NCBI RefSeq assembly: GCF_900176885.1
Contig: NZ_LT839648.1
Location: forward strand, 1,984,174 to 2,048,173
Reading direction: 5' to 3'
Length of the DNA: 64,000 nt
Source of the DNA: Oceanobacillus senegalensis
GTDB lineage: Bacteria; Bacillota; Bacilli; Bacillales; Amphibacillaceae
Shown here: piece after piece, positions 9,388 to 17,517 of the stretch
Numbering within the stretch: the first letter of the stretch is position 1
Layout: each line of letters begins with the position of its first letter
The notes under the pieces: generated by a model
What the model saw: only the letters and a program-made list of their open reading frames with translations
What the model was told of the DNA's origin: nothing
The model's database searches: none
Program-made: the position numbers and the translations under genes

Positions 9388-9435
9388 AAAACTGACCATC
9401 CGTCGATGAATACCGATGATGGTCAGTTTTTATTA
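9388..9435. terminator. Bidirectional terminator between qoxD and the convergent small gene
   Basis: AAAACTGACCATC pairs with GATGGTCAGTTTT, with an inner TCG/CGA pair. It is flanked by A-rich DNA on one side and TTTTTATT on the other, so it can serve both qoxD and the minus-strand gene ending at 9457. Confidence 0.85.
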
Positions 9436-9456
9436 ATTTCAGCTAATACCATCACA

Positions 9457-9678
9457 TTATCCATCTTTCCTTCGTTTTAGCACTTCTTCTGTTGCCACTA
9501 AAAATAGCCCCATAATGAATATGAATACACCGCCCATAATGGTCCCATAACCAATTCCAAGCACATTATAGAAACCGTTTACAAAACCGTACAAGAATAA
9601 GAATGTTCCTAACGCAAGTAATGGTACACAAACAAACTTTGTTACATTTAAAATTTGTGGATTAGTAAACATTTCCAT
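9457..9678 (-). CDS. Hypothetical two-helix membrane protein
   Basis: A 73-residue protein from the ATG at 9678, chosen because AAGGGGG lies four bases upstream; an ATG two codons further is also possible. Two hydrophobic helices are seen (VTKFVCVPLLALGTFLFLYGF and GIGYGTIMGGVFIFIMGLFLVA), with a short basic tail. I do not assign a family. It stands alone, convergent to qoxD and divergent from the subtilase gene. Confidence 0.65.
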   Translation of the reverse strand: MEMFTNPQILNVTKFVCVPLLALGTFLFLYGFVNGFYNVLGIGYGTIMGGVFIFIMGLFLVATEEVLKRRKDG

Positions 9679-9924
9679 CAATCCCCCTTTTCTTATATTA
9701 TTCCTTTTGTTCACACTTTTGTCAAATAAATTTAAACATTTTACAAAAAATGTTAATTATCCATTGACAAATATCTCTCTTTATTTTATGACGTTCATTT
9801 ATGATTAGTACCGTCAATTTTTTATTTCAAAGCACGGATTTGCGATATTGTTATTTTCATTTTGCTCTCCAGTTTACAAGACAACGTACCACCTCGAAAT
9901 TAAACCATCTCCCTCCCTTAAAAC

Positions 9925-9939
9925 TAGATTATTAATCTA
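9925..9939. promoter_or_regulatory. 7-1-7 perfect palindrome, possible operator
   Basis: TAGATTA-T-TAATCTA is a perfect inverted repeat in the gap between the divergent genes starting at 9678 and 10041. It has the geometry of a dimeric-regulator site but does not match the Fur/PerR/Zur core, so no regulator is proposed. Confidence 0.3.
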
Positions 9940-9989
9940 ATATAGTAGCCTTTTTTTCTATTTTCTATACGAGTGACACATTCGTTTTT

Positions 9990-10022
9990 AATATTCTTTC
10001 GTAGCTTAAAAGAAAGAATATT
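9990..10022 (+). promoter_or_regulatory. 11-bp inverted repeat just upstream of the aprX ribosome-binding site
   Basis: AATATTCTTTC (9990-10000) pairs perfectly with GAAAGAATATT (10012-10022) across an 11-base loop. It ends one or two bases before the AAAGGA ribosome-binding site. It could be an operator, or an mRNA hairpin that affects access to the SD. It has no U-tract and is not a terminator. Confidence 0.45.
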
Positions 10023-10040
10023 AGAAAGGAATGTTTTCAA

Positions 10041-11327
10041 ATGCTAAGTTTTTCTATGATTCAATTGGTCAGAAAAAACGGACATAAGCTTGATAAAGAG
10101 CTTCGTCATCAGTTTGTACAATTTTACCGACCTTTTAAAACCATTCCTTGTTTTCTTCACAGTCCTCTTGAACGTATTCGGAAAAAGACGAAAAAACTAC
10201 CAGTCTTAATTGAATTTGAAGATGGTTGCTATGATATGGGACTAAATGATGTAAAACGTACAAGATGTAAGGAGCTTCATGAGTTCTCAAGTTTATCTAG
10301 TTGTTCCGCTAAAATGTCGGTAGAGAGTATTGAGCAGCTATTAAATAATCATAATACAATTAAGAAAATATATTATGATCGAAATGTAACCGCATTGCTG
10401 GATGTTGCTTCTCCAGCCATACGAGCAGATCAACTTAAACAGACAGGTTTAACAGGAAAAGATGTTAATATTGCAATTATTGACACAGGTATTCACCCTC
10501 ACGAAGATATACAGGGCAGAATTGTTGCCTTTCAAGACTTTATCAATAATCGCTCTGCACCATACGATGACAATGGACACGGTACACACTGTGCTGGGGA
10601 TGCAGCTGGTAACGGCGCAATGTCTGGTGGTGAGTATCAAGGACCAGCACCGGAAGCAAATTTAATTGGTGTCAAAGTTTTAGATAAAATGGGTTCAGGC
10701 TCTTTATCCACTGTTATAGCAGGAATTAATTGGTGTATAGAAAATAAATCCCTACTTGATATTGATATCCTTTCCCTTTCGCTAGGTTCAGATGCTGTCG
10801 AATCTGCTGCTGATGATCCCGTTGTAGCAGCTGTTGAAACTGCCTGGGATATGGGGATTACCGTTGTCGTGGCAGCAGGTAACTCCGGTCCTACAGAAGG
10901 TACCATAGCTAGTCCCGGAATTAGCCAAAAGGTCATAACTGTTGGTGCTGCAAATGATAATGATTCAATTGACCGTTCAGATGATAGTGTAGCTAACTTT
11001 TCAAGTCGTGGTCCAACTATAGATGGTCTTATAAAACCTGACTTAATCACTCCCGGAGTAAATATTACTTCATTAAGATCCCCTAACTCCTTTATAGACA
11101 AAACCAATAAAGGGGCACGAGTTGATACAAACTATATCTCTTTATCCGGTACCTCTATGGCAACTCCGATTTGTGCTGGTGTAGTAGCACAGCTACTTCA
11201 GCAAAATCCAAATCTTTCTCCAGATGATGTAAAAACAAAGCTTATAGAAGCTAGTATCCATATGGGACAACCACCTACTTCCCAAGGAAATGGTTATCTA
11301 GATGCTAGTCTTCTCATTTCGGATTAA
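10041..11327 (+). CDS. aprX: Subtilisin-like serine protease, AprX type (no signal peptide)
   Basis: A 428-residue S8 family peptidase. The catalytic triad is clear: Asp148 in IAIIDTGIHPHED, His180 in DDNGHGTHCAG, and Ser372 in SGTSMATPICAG, with the oxyanion Asn281 in VVAAGNSGP. Residues 1-130 form an N-terminal extension with an inhibitor-like fold rather than a secretion signal. Length and layout match B. subtilis AprX (about 440 aa), a cytoplasmic subtilase made in stationary phase. The start codon follows AAAGGA by about nine bases; an in-frame ATG at codon 6 is an alternative. Monocistronic, with a strong terminator. Confidence 0.88.
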   Translation: MLSFSMIQLVRKNGHKLDKELRHQFVQFYRPFKTIPCFLHSPLERIRKKTKKLPVLIEFEDGCYDMGLNDVKRTRCKELHEFSSLSSCSAKMSVESIEQLLNNHNTIKKIYYDRNVTALLDVASPAIRADQLKQTGLTGKDVNIAIIDTGIHPHEDIQGRIVAFQDFINNRSAPYDDNGHGTHCAGDAAGNGAMSGGEYQGPAPEANLIGVKVLDKMGSGSLSTVIAGINWCIENKSLLDIDILSLSLGSDAVESAADDPVVAAVETAWDMGITVVVAAGNSGPTEGTIASPGISQKVITVGAANDNDSIDRSDDSVANFSSRGPTIDGLIKPDLITPGVNITSLRSPNSFIDKTNKGARVDTNYISLSGTSMATPICAGVVAQLLQQNPNLSPDDVKTKLIEASIHMGQPPTSQGNGYLDASLLISD

Positions 11328-11401
11328 ATACTAACGCTGAACCGCCCTATAAAGTACTAATAAAAGTAACACTGAAGATTTTGTATTTCTATAATTTTAA
11401 A

Positions 11402-11430
11402 ATGCTCAGATACTGTTCTGAGCATTTTTC
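11402..11430. terminator. Terminator shared by aprX and the convergent miniprotein gene
   Basis: TGCTCAGA pairs with TCTGAGCA around TACTGT and is followed by TTTTTC. It ends at the stop codon of the small minus-strand gene that begins at 11561, so it can serve both strands. Confidence 0.85.
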
Positions 11431-11561
11431 TACTTTGCCGTCCTATTATTATTCTTTGATTTTCCTTCTGGGATGACACGATCAATATCTAAATATGGCT
11501 TTCCTCTTAGGATATCACTTGAAAATGCCTTCATCGACTGTTCCTTTTGATCTTTTCCCAT
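11430..11561 (-). CDS. 43-residue hypothetical protein
   Basis: A short ORF with a strong SD (GGAGGT) seven bases before the ATG at 11561. It codes for a soluble, charged 43-residue protein beginning MGKDQKEQSMKAFSSDIL and containing RGKPYLDIDRVIPEGKSKN. No hydrophobic segment and no Cys. Good SD, a proper terminator and the spore-gene neighbourhood argue that it is real. I do not recognise the family; a small spore protein is only a guess from context. Confidence 0.6.
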   Translation of the reverse strand: MGKDQKEQSMKAFSSDILRGKPYLDIDRVIPEGKSKNNNRTAK

Positions 11562-11633
11562 TTCAAAACCTCCAGATATTAGAGTTCCCTTTCATCAATA
11601 GTATTACCAACCTTCCCCTGTTCATTCCCACTT

Positions 11634-11682
11634 AAAGTGAACCTTCAATCAGTGGGGTTTTCTTTCATCTCCCACTGATTGA
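11634..11682 (+). repeat. Dispersed intergenic repeat, family A (short copy)
   Basis: AAAGTGAACCTTCAATCAGTGGGG is followed after 11 bases by TCCCACTGATTGA, giving a good stem (TCAATCAGTGGG/CCCACTGATTGA). It is the same head segment as the copy at 2958-3090 but lacks the downstream blocks. Confidence 0.7.
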
Positions 11683-11686
11683 ACCA

Positions 11687-11785
11687 TTACTTGTTTCTGC
11701 GTCTTTTTCCACATCCACATCCTGCTTTTTTCACTCTTCTTCTACTAGGACGCTTCACCTTTGTATATCTTTTTTGTTCGTTCAT
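11687..11785 (-). CDS. 32-residue basic Cys-Gly protein
   Basis: A miniprotein from the ATG at 11785, with GAGGAGG upstream: MNEQKRYTKVKRPSRRRVKK, then AGCGCGKRRRNK. It is extremely basic, with a central Cys-Gly-Cys. It lies 22 bases downstream of the DUF1360 gene and is probably co-transcribed with it. Too short for the usual ORF cut-off, but the SD is good. Function unknown; nucleic-acid or metal binding would fit the composition but is not shown. Confidence 0.6.
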   Translation of the reverse strand: MNEQKRYTKVKRPSRRRVKKAGCGCGKRRRNK

Positions 11786-11807
11786 AGTAATACAATTCCT
11801 CCTCTTC

Positions 11808-12167
11808 TTATGCTCCATTCATTAACCTGCCAACTAAAGTCTCAATAATTCCGGCAGCGCCAGCTATGGCAAGAATAGAAATAAGTACCTCCGTACCTTC
11901 TGGCCATATATAATACAAACCAATGAGTAACCCTGAACACCAAATCCCTGAACACCAATAACAGCTCAGTAGTTCCCCTATCCAATACCTTAAACCAGTC
12001 CCTTTGATCTGGATATATGTTACTACACTTCCATCAGGTTCTGATTCTTCCATTTCCTCGTGGAATGGCGCTCTAATAAATGCTGTTATTTTATCAAACA
12101 CAAAGAGTCTTGTAAGTCGAAATGCAGCTAAAACAAATAATAAAAAACCCAATCCTGTTGTGAACAT
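11808..12167 (-). CDS. DUF1360 family protein (YngL-like)
   Basis: A 119-residue protein with three hydrophobic segments. It shows the DUF1360 signature LAAFRLTRLFVFDKIT near the N-terminus and LSCYWCSGIWCSGLLIGLYY in the second half. DUF1360 proteins occur in spore-formers and several are linked to sporulation; the molecular role is unknown. GGAGATGCAAAT precedes the ATG. The genes on either side (a CGC miniprotein and coat-like proteins) support a spore role. Confidence 0.8.
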   Translation of the reverse strand: MFTTGLGFLLFVLAAFRLTRLFVFDKITAFIRAPFHEEMEESEPDGSVVTYIQIKGTGLRYWIGELLSCYWCSGIWCSGLLIGLYYIWPEGTEVLISILAIAGAAGIIETLVGRLMNGA

Positions 12168-12310
12168 ATTTGCATCTCCTACTTGAAAATCAATATGATA
12201 AAGAATACCTACCCTATTCTATGGCATTAGTATAAATTCGTTTATGATAAATGCCCATAAAAATAAGAAATCCGTGATGGAGATGGGATTGCTCTCCAAC
12301 CCTGGACTTC

Positions 12311-12967
12311 TTACTGAAAATGGACCGATTTAATATGGTGTAAATTGATTAATACCGGGTCCTCCCTTGCTGTAGCTAACTCTAAATAGTTATCAGAAAT
12401 CCTTTTTAATTGTCCTATTTTATCTGTAGCTAACCCTAGATCTAAAACAATAATTTGACCTTTCAATTTTTCTAATTGTATCGCCAAAGTTCTTGCTAGT
12501 GTAATATTAGATGGCTTTACTGGAAACTTTTCTCTTTCTAATGCATATGGAGTCTGGTGTCTATGGTATGGAATGAGCCATTTAAGATGTTTGAAGGGAA
12601 TAAACATTGTTTTGTATACAGGAGAATAAAAAACGAAGTAATCATTTAAGATGCTGGTAACATAACCATGAATTGTTTCCGTATCAGTTACGGAAATTTC
12701 AGCGAAAATTCCTTTGGATGTGGTTAGAACTTTACGAATGGAGAGATGATCCGTAATTTGAATCTCATCTTCTTTATTCATTCTAATGTCTTCACCATCG
12801 GCATTTTTTATTTTTTGGATATGCATATATGGTATATAAACATAATCTTCACCATTATAAATCACAATGACATCTGAACCCTGTTCAAGCAAAAGTCCAA
12901 AATGACGTTTTTTTCCTGAAAGCTTTACTTCTATTTGCTTTTGGATATAACTATTGAGCAGATTCAT
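12311..12967 (-). CDS. CotB/DUF2642-like spore coat protein (two repeated SH3-like modules)
   Basis: A 218-residue soluble protein rich in beta strands, with the repeated pattern of DUF2642/CotB-type modules: GKKRHFGLLLEQGSDVIVIY then YVYIPYMHIQKIK; TETIHGYVTSILNDYFVFY then MFIPFKHLKWLIP; and a third LKRISDNYLELA then VLINLHHIKSVHF. These proteins are spore coat or crust components in Bacilli. GGAGGG precedes the ATG. It is the most downstream of three related genes. The family link is by pattern, not by search. Confidence 0.7.
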   Translation of the reverse strand: MNLLNSYIQKQIEVKLSGKKRHFGLLLEQGSDVIVIYNGEDYVYIPYMHIQKIKNADGEDIRMNKEDEIQITDHLSIRKVLTTSKGIFAEISVTDTETIHGYVTSILNDYFVFYSPVYKTMFIPFKHLKWLIPYHRHQTPYALEREKFPVKPSNITLARTLAIQLEKLKGQIIVLDLGLATDKIGQLKRISDNYLELATAREDPVLINLHHIKSVHFQ

Positions 12968-13069
12968 TAGTATAATCCCTCCTTAAACAGTAATCCGCAC
13001 CAGAATTACCGTTTCGTTTCATAGTGAATCCCTGCTAAAATAATTAGTACTAAACCTGAAGAAGTTAAA

Positions 13070-13091
13070 CGGGGGCATATTATATCCCCCC
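13070..13091. terminator. G/C-rich hairpin between coat genes
   Basis: GGGGGCATAT/ATATCCCCC forms a compact stem. The T-run (CTTTTCTTC) is on the plus-strand side, so as a terminator for the minus-strand coat gene it is weak. Role uncertain. Confidence 0.35.
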
Positions 13092-13122
13092 TTTTCTTCA
13101 ATTTTGAAAAAACGGTGAATGT

Positions 13123-13845
13123 CTATCTGTATCGATGTTTTCTTCTTGCTGCTGAACTTCTGTAAACTACTTTTTTCTTCGAAGTTGAATGGTTACCATC
13201 GTGTTTATTTTCATATTTATTTATCATCTTGAAAGAACTTAAACAATGGTCTGCTTTCTTTTGTTCTTCTTTGTGTTTATCACTATGCTTTTTATCTATC
13301 TTTCCATTATCAGAATGAGTGTGTTTCTCTTCCTTTTTACCGAACTTAGTGGTGTCTTTTCTTACCTTGTTAGTATCGCAATGTTTTTCTTCTCTACCAC
13401 TCTTACCTTTTTTACCTTCCATTACTTTATTACTAGATAAATAGGAAATTTGGGATAACGGAATAAGTGAAATTTCATCCTTCATAATAAATAAAATACT
13501 TGAGGAATTAACTTTACTAATAAATCCTTGAATCGTTTTAACTCCTTCTCTTGTTATCTTTACCCAGTTGTTTTCGTATGCTTCCAATAAACTTATAAAA
13601 TCATAACGATCTGTATATGCAATATCAGAAACATCTTCCGCTGCAATGTCTTTGGTACTTCTCGTTAATCCCCTAATTTTATCATGTTTAATATAGTGAA
13701 TGAATTCATCTTCATCTTTTAATACAATATGATCATGGTTATTTTCTAAAAATAACCCCTTTATTTTATCCATATTGACATCGGGATAAGTGACTTTCAC
13801 TTCAAATCCCTTGAAGTGATTCATCTCTTTGTAGTACTCTTTCAA
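13123..13845 (-). CDS. CotB-like spore coat protein with Lys/His/Ser-rich tail
   Basis: A 240-residue protein. Residues 1-140 hold two DUF2642-like modules (GLFLENNHDHIVLKDEDEF then IHYIKHDKIRGL; TIQGFISKVNSSSILFIM then ISLIPLSQISYLS). From about residue 142 to the end the sequence is low-complexity and strongly basic (repeated KHSDKHKEE-type stretches, ending SSAARRKHRYR). B. subtilis CotB has the same plan: a globular N-terminal part and a charged repetitive tail. The start is a TTG preceded by AGAGGGGG. It forms a probable operon with the gene starting at 14317. Confidence 0.78.
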   Translation of the reverse strand: MKEYYKEMNHFKGFEVKVTYPDVNMDKIKGLFLENNHDHIVLKDEDEFIHYIKHDKIRGLTRSTKDIAAEDVSDIAYTDRYDFISLLEAYENNWVKITREGVKTIQGFISKVNSSSILFIMKDEISLIPLSQISYLSSNKVMEGKKGKSGREEKHCDTNKVRKDTTKFGKKEEKHTHSDNGKIDKKHSDKHKEEQKKADHCLSSFKMINKYENKHDGNHSTSKKKVVYRSSAARRKHRYR

Positions 13846-13882
13846 AACTTTTACCCCCTCTATTAATCAGTAAAGGACTTGA

Positions 13883-14317
13883 TTAATCCTTTGTACTCAT
13901 CTCACCAATAGAAACATTTTTGATATGCTTAATGAAAATTCGAACAACTTCCTTGTTATCTACAATAGTTAATATCCCGTCATCTACTTCATTTACAATC
14001 CCGTCTACTTTCTCATTACCACCACGATTAATTTGAATCCAATCATACTTGCACGTCTCTAACAATTTCATAAAATTTTCAGGAAGGTACTCGGCTGAAT
14101 CCAATACTTTTACATCTAAGTTATAATTGTGCTTTACGTTTTCTGTAATACTTTTAATATGCTTTGTTTGATAATAAACTACCCCATCATCCTTTGTTAA
14201 CAGGGCAATATAGTCATCTTTTACAGCAACCAATTTTCCAACCTTAGATTCGGAACCGCCACGATTGACTTGGACAACTTTATCTCTTAAAGCCTTAAAT
14301 ATCATCGTTTTTTCCAT
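13883..14317 (-). CDS. CotB-like spore coat protein, tail-less
   Basis: A 144-residue protein made of two tandem copies of one module, each containing QVNRGG or QINRGG (VVQVNRGGSESKVGKLVAVKDDYI; WIQINRGGNEKVDGIVNEVDDGI) and each ending in a KHIKSI/KHIKNV strand. It equals the N-terminal half of CotB without the basic tail. AAAGGAGACG lies upstream of the ATG. First gene of the coat cluster; it probably acts in the outer coat or crust of the spore. Confidence 0.75.
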   Translation of the reverse strand: MEKTMIFKALRDKVVQVNRGGSESKVGKLVAVKDDYIALLTKDDGVVYYQTKHIKSITENVKHNYNLDVKVLDSAEYLPENFMKLLETCKYDWIQINRGGNEKVDGIVNEVDDGILTIVDNKEVVRIFIKHIKNVSIGEMSTKD

Positions 14318-14595
14318 CGCTCATTCGTCTCCTTTTCTAAAAAAATTTCTATGCGTTTTCCCTGTATGTATATGCATCCTATAAGGACGTCGCACTATGC
14401 AAATGCCCGATTTCCCTATAATGATTAGAAGGCCTATCACTAGAAACCTCCACCATTTTAAGGACTTTCTTATTGATTAGCCTTCTTAAACTATTAAAAT
14501 AATTAACCCGACACCTTTCATAGGCAAAGACATAAATATGAATAGGAAGAAACAATAAAAAACACAGGTGTTAATAAACTACAAGGGGGATGAAT

Positions 14596-15402
14596 TTGAG
14601 TATCATTCAAACAGATAAGTGGATAGCTGATTTTTATGATGATCCAAAGGCTTTATGTAAGAAATTGCATGGTTATTTTAATGGCATATCTCCCGAAGAA
14701 ATTTTCCACCATCTAATCCAGCATGGTATGTACAGATACCCATTAAAAAATGATGAGAATTTTATAGACTATCTACAAAATATGAAAATCTATCAAAATA
14801 TTAAAAAGGAACATTTGTACCTTATGGATAAGTGGAATGGACCAGATATCCCGATTTTCATACTCCCATCAGATAGAACGAGCCGGAGACTGAAAAACGA
14901 ATATAATGGAAAATCAGGACTCGCCTTTAAAGATAAGTTATTTCTTTTTCTTTCAGAAGAAAATACAATGAGCGAGCTAAGAGCATTATTTACACATGAA
15001 TACAATCATGTTTGTAGACTATTACATTCTCCTGTAAAAGAAGAGAATTTTACCTTGTTGGATACAATTATTTTAGAGGGGTTAGCAGAAAATGCTGTTC
15101 AACAATCATTTAATAAAACATATCTTGCACCCTGGACCACATATTATTCTGAGCAGCAATTACGAACGTTTTGGAGAAAGTATATTCTTCCCCATAAGGA
15201 ACTAGCTATTCACACAAGAAAGCATCATGAACTTTTATATGGCCTTAACTTTTATCCTCGTATGCTAGGATATTCTGTTGGTTATTATCTTGTAAATATA
15301 TATTTAGAAGAGAGCAATGATTCCATAAAAAATCTACTATCCATTGACTCCAAAACAATTGCTAAAACATTGGAGATTAAAGATGAAGATAGGAATTATT
15401 AG
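14596..15402 (+). CDS. DUF2268 (YjaZ-like) putative zinc metalloprotease
   Basis: A 268-residue protein with the zincin motif HEYNHVCR and, about 25 residues on, ILEGLAENAVQ, where the Glu would be the third zinc ligand. This is the DUF2268/YjaZ pattern. No signal peptide. An ATG at 14590 touches the SD (AAGGGGG), which is too close to work. The TTG at 14596, six bases from the SD, is the better start. Stands alone between coat genes and YjcZ-type genes. B. subtilis YjaZ is uncharacterised; a protease role is inferred from the motif. Confidence 0.78.
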   Translation: MSIIQTDKWIADFYDDPKALCKKLHGYFNGISPEEIFHHLIQHGMYRYPLKNDENFIDYLQNMKIYQNIKKEHLYLMDKWNGPDIPIFILPSDRTSRRLKNEYNGKSGLAFKDKLFLFLSEENTMSELRALFTHEYNHVCRLLHSPVKEENFTLLDTIILEGLAENAVQQSFNKTYLAPWTTYYSEQQLRTFWRKYILPHKELAIHTRKHHELLYGLNFYPRMLGYSVGYYLVNIYLEESNDSIKNLLSIDSKTIAKTLEIKDEDRNY

Positions 15403-15493
15403 CCCAAATCACAGGAATTTGGGGAAATGCCCATGTCAAGCAAACACCTATAACATATAGTAATTGTGTAAATCACTTGGAGGTGATGTTTGA

Positions 15494-15595
15494 ATGGGTG
15501 AAAAATTTAATGAAGGATATGGTAGCGGGTTTGCTTTAATCGTTGTGCTATTTATCCTTTTAATCATTGTAGGTTCGGCATACGTTGGTTACTAA
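15494..15595 (+). CDS. YjcZ-family miniprotein (33 aa)
   Basis: A 33-residue protein with the family core [15 protein letters not shown] preceded by a short Gly-containing head and ending SAYVGY. The SD GGAGGTGAT is six bases before the ATG. YjcZ-type proteins are hydrophobic miniproteins found only in spore-formers, usually in tandem copies. A second copy follows 51 bases downstream. Confidence 0.8.
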   Translation: MGEKFNEGYGSGFALIVVLFILLIIVGSAYVGY

Positions 15596-15646
15596 ATAAT
15601 AAATTTAAAAGAATCATTAAAGTTTGTTAAAGGAGGAATAAATATT

Positions 15647-15787
15647 ATGAGTTGTGGATGCGGATATGGACACGGTGGATTCAATCATGGTTATGGTTAC
15701 GGTGGAGGATACGGAGCTGGAAACGGTTTTGCGTTAATCGTTGTACTATTTATCCTACTAATTATTGTAGGAGCAGCTTGGCTGTAA
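15647..15787 (+). CDS. YjcZ-family miniprotein (46 aa, Cys/Gly/Tyr-rich head)
   Basis: A 46-residue protein with head [20 protein letters not shown] followed by the family core [29 protein letters not shown] precedes the ATG. The core is almost identical to that of the neighbour at 15494, so the pair arose by tandem duplication; the head differs. Likely a spore-associated membrane miniprotein. Confidence 0.82.
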   Translation: MSCGCGYGHGGFNHGYGYGGGYGAGNGFALIVVLFILLIIVGAAWL

Positions 15788-15892
15788 AATAATCTAACTA
15801 AACATCTCTTACACTAAATATAAAGACACTATCATTAACTTACACTCTACTAGTAAAATCCTACAAAGCGAGGACTCCCTTTCCTTATATAG

Positions 15893-15925
15893 ACCGCTGG
15901 TAATTAAGCCAGCGGTATTTTGTTT
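15893..15925 (+). terminator. Terminator after the YjcZ pair
   Basis: ACCGCTGG pairs perfectly with CCAGCGGT around TAATTAAG, followed by ATTTTGTTTGTTT. Confidence 0.88.
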
Positions 15926-16080
15926 GTTTCCGCTCTCCAGGAAAAAACAACGTACTATTTTCCACAATGACATAATCTTAAAAAGAAATTTTATTCATCA
16001 TACTAAAATTGAAATTTATCAACATTTTCGTTACACTTATTCCGAAAGAATGTAAACTAATATAAAGATAGGTGACAGAT

Positions 16081-16566
16081 TTGACTGATTTTACACATTT
16101 TAATGAGCATGGCCGAGCAAAAATGGTTGATATTACGAATAAGAAAGAATCATCTAGAAAAGCAATTGCAAGGTCCAGTATTCAACTGAATCAGGATGTA
16201 TATGAAAATATCACTCTACAAAAAAATAAAAAAGGTGATGTTTTATCCGTCGCTCAGGTTGCAGGAATCATGGCAGCAAAACAAACATCTACACTGATTC
16301 CGATGTGTCACCCCATCCCCATCAGCGGAGTAGATCTAACATTTAACTGGCAATCAAAAGAAAACCATATGTATGAACTCATTATAGTGTCAGAAGTGAA
16401 GACTAAAGGTAGTACCGGTGTAGAAATGGAAGCCTTAACGGCGGCATCAGTAGCTGCATTAACCGTTTATGATATGTGCAAAGCTGTTGACAAAGGGATG
16501 GTCATTGGAGAGACCTACCTCCTAGAAAAAAGTGGTGGTAAAAGCGGTGATTTTAAAAGAGAATAG
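16081..16566 (+). CDS. moaC: Cyclic pyranopterin monophosphate synthase
   Basis: A 161-residue MoaC with family motifs [54 protein letters not shown] and MCKAVDKGM. MoaC converts the MoaA product to cPMP, the first stable intermediate of molybdenum cofactor synthesis. A GTG nine bases upstream keeps the frame, but GATAGGTGA with the TTG at 16081 gives correct SD spacing, so TTG is preferred. It is the only Moco gene on the plus strand and convergent to modB. The rest of the pathway is at 16846-25224. Confidence 0.95.
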   Translation: MTDFTHFNEHGRAKMVDITNKKESSRKAIARSSIQLNQDVYENITLQKNKKGDVLSVAQVAGIMAAKQTSTLIPMCHPIPISGVDLTFNWQSKENHMYELIIVSEVKTKGSTGVEMEALTAASVAALTVYDMCKAVDKGMVIGETYLLEKSGGKSGDFKRE

Positions 16567-16572
16567 TTCAAG

Positions 16573-16812
16573 GCTGGGACATAACCAAAGTATCTTACTC
16601 AAGTGACGAACAATGAATTGCATAACGAAATACACGTAGAAAATGCACTCGCTTTTTCTCACGTAGATGCTTCTGTGTCGAAGCATTCTTAGCCCTACAT
16701 GGATGAGAAATCTAGGTAAGTCACACTAAGGTACGCAAAAGTATATTTCCGGGACGGCTTTTAGCACCAATCATGTTCTGGTTCTGCGTTGAAAAAATAA
16801 TTTTGTCCCAGC
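16573..16812. repeat. Dispersed repeat, family B (GCTGGGAC ... GTCCCAGC)
   Basis: A 240-base non-coding element bounded by the inverted pair GCTGGGAC / GTCCCAGC. It includes blocks also seen in the element at 59341 (AAGTATATTTCCGG; CAATCATGTT; a closing TT-rich stretch). The boundary stem plus TTTTTCTC after the right arm could terminate moaC, and the reverse could terminate modB. Confidence 0.7.
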
Positions 16813-16845
16813 TCATTTTTCTCTTATGCAATCCCGTAAAACATA

Positions 16846-17505
16846 TCAGGTGTCCCCACGAATACGATTGATAATGAATAACAATAGAAAAGAGAAGCTG
16901 ATGCTAATCCATACATAATACCATGCAATATTGGTTGCTCCTGTTTCAATAGCGAGATATATTGCTGTTGGAATGGTTTGCGTTTTCCCTGGAATATTCC
17001 CTGCAAACATTAGTGTTGCACCAAATTCTCCAAATCCACGTGTAAATCCAAGTACAACACCTGTTAAGATAGAACGGAAGGATAAGGGAATTACTATCTT
17101 CCACAAAATGACCCATTCTGTTGCTCCATCTACCTGAGCAGCACCAATAATATTAGAATCAACAGATAAAAAACCTGTCTTAATTGACTGATACATAAGC
17201 GGAAATGCAACTACCGCAGCTGCGATAACTGCAGCGGTTGTCGTAAATAAAAGACTATTTCCTGTTATGCTTTCAATAGCTTGTCCAACCCAACTATTTC
17301 TCCCAAAAATAATAATTAATAAAAATCCAATGACCGTTGGTGGTAGAACAAGAGGAAGAAAAAATATGGTTTCAATAATAGCTTTACCCTTCCTATGCTT
17401 CTTTGTCATCCAAAATGCTGCAAGAATGGCGAGAATAAACGTCCATATCGTAGCCACAGTGGCAACATAAAAGGATAATTGGACGGGATACCAGGACCAT
17501 TGCAT
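16846..17505 (-). CDS. modB: Molybdate ABC transporter permease
   Basis: A 219-residue permease with five to six membrane helices and the ABC-permease EAA loop (GAAQVDGATEWVILWKIVIPL), followed by GFTRGFGEFGATLMFAGNIPG, diagnostic for ModB. It carries molybdate across the membrane for Moco synthesis. A GTG directly after the modA stop is in frame, but AGGTGA overlaps it and better serves the ATG at 17505. No modC ATPase gene is adjacent, as in B. subtilis yvgL-yvgM, so a shared ATPase is needed. Confidence 0.92.
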   Translation of the reverse strand: MQWSWYPVQLSFYVATVATIWTFILAILAAFWMTKKHRKGKAIIETIFFLPLVLPPTVIGFLLIIIFGRNSWVGQAIESITGNSLLFTTTAAVIAAAVVAFPLMYQSIKTGFLSVDSNIIGAAQVDGATEWVILWKIVIPLSFRSILTGVVLGFTRGFGEFGATLMFAGNIPGKTQTIPTAIYLAIETGATNIAWYYVWISISFSFLLLFIINRIRGDT

Positions 17506-17517
17506 ATTCAAATTCAC

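Noticed and set aside
10637-11107. 156-codon open frame antisense to aprX
   Set aside because: Lies fully inside a gene with an intact catalytic triad, has no SD and shows a low-complexity composition typical of the reverse of coding DNA.
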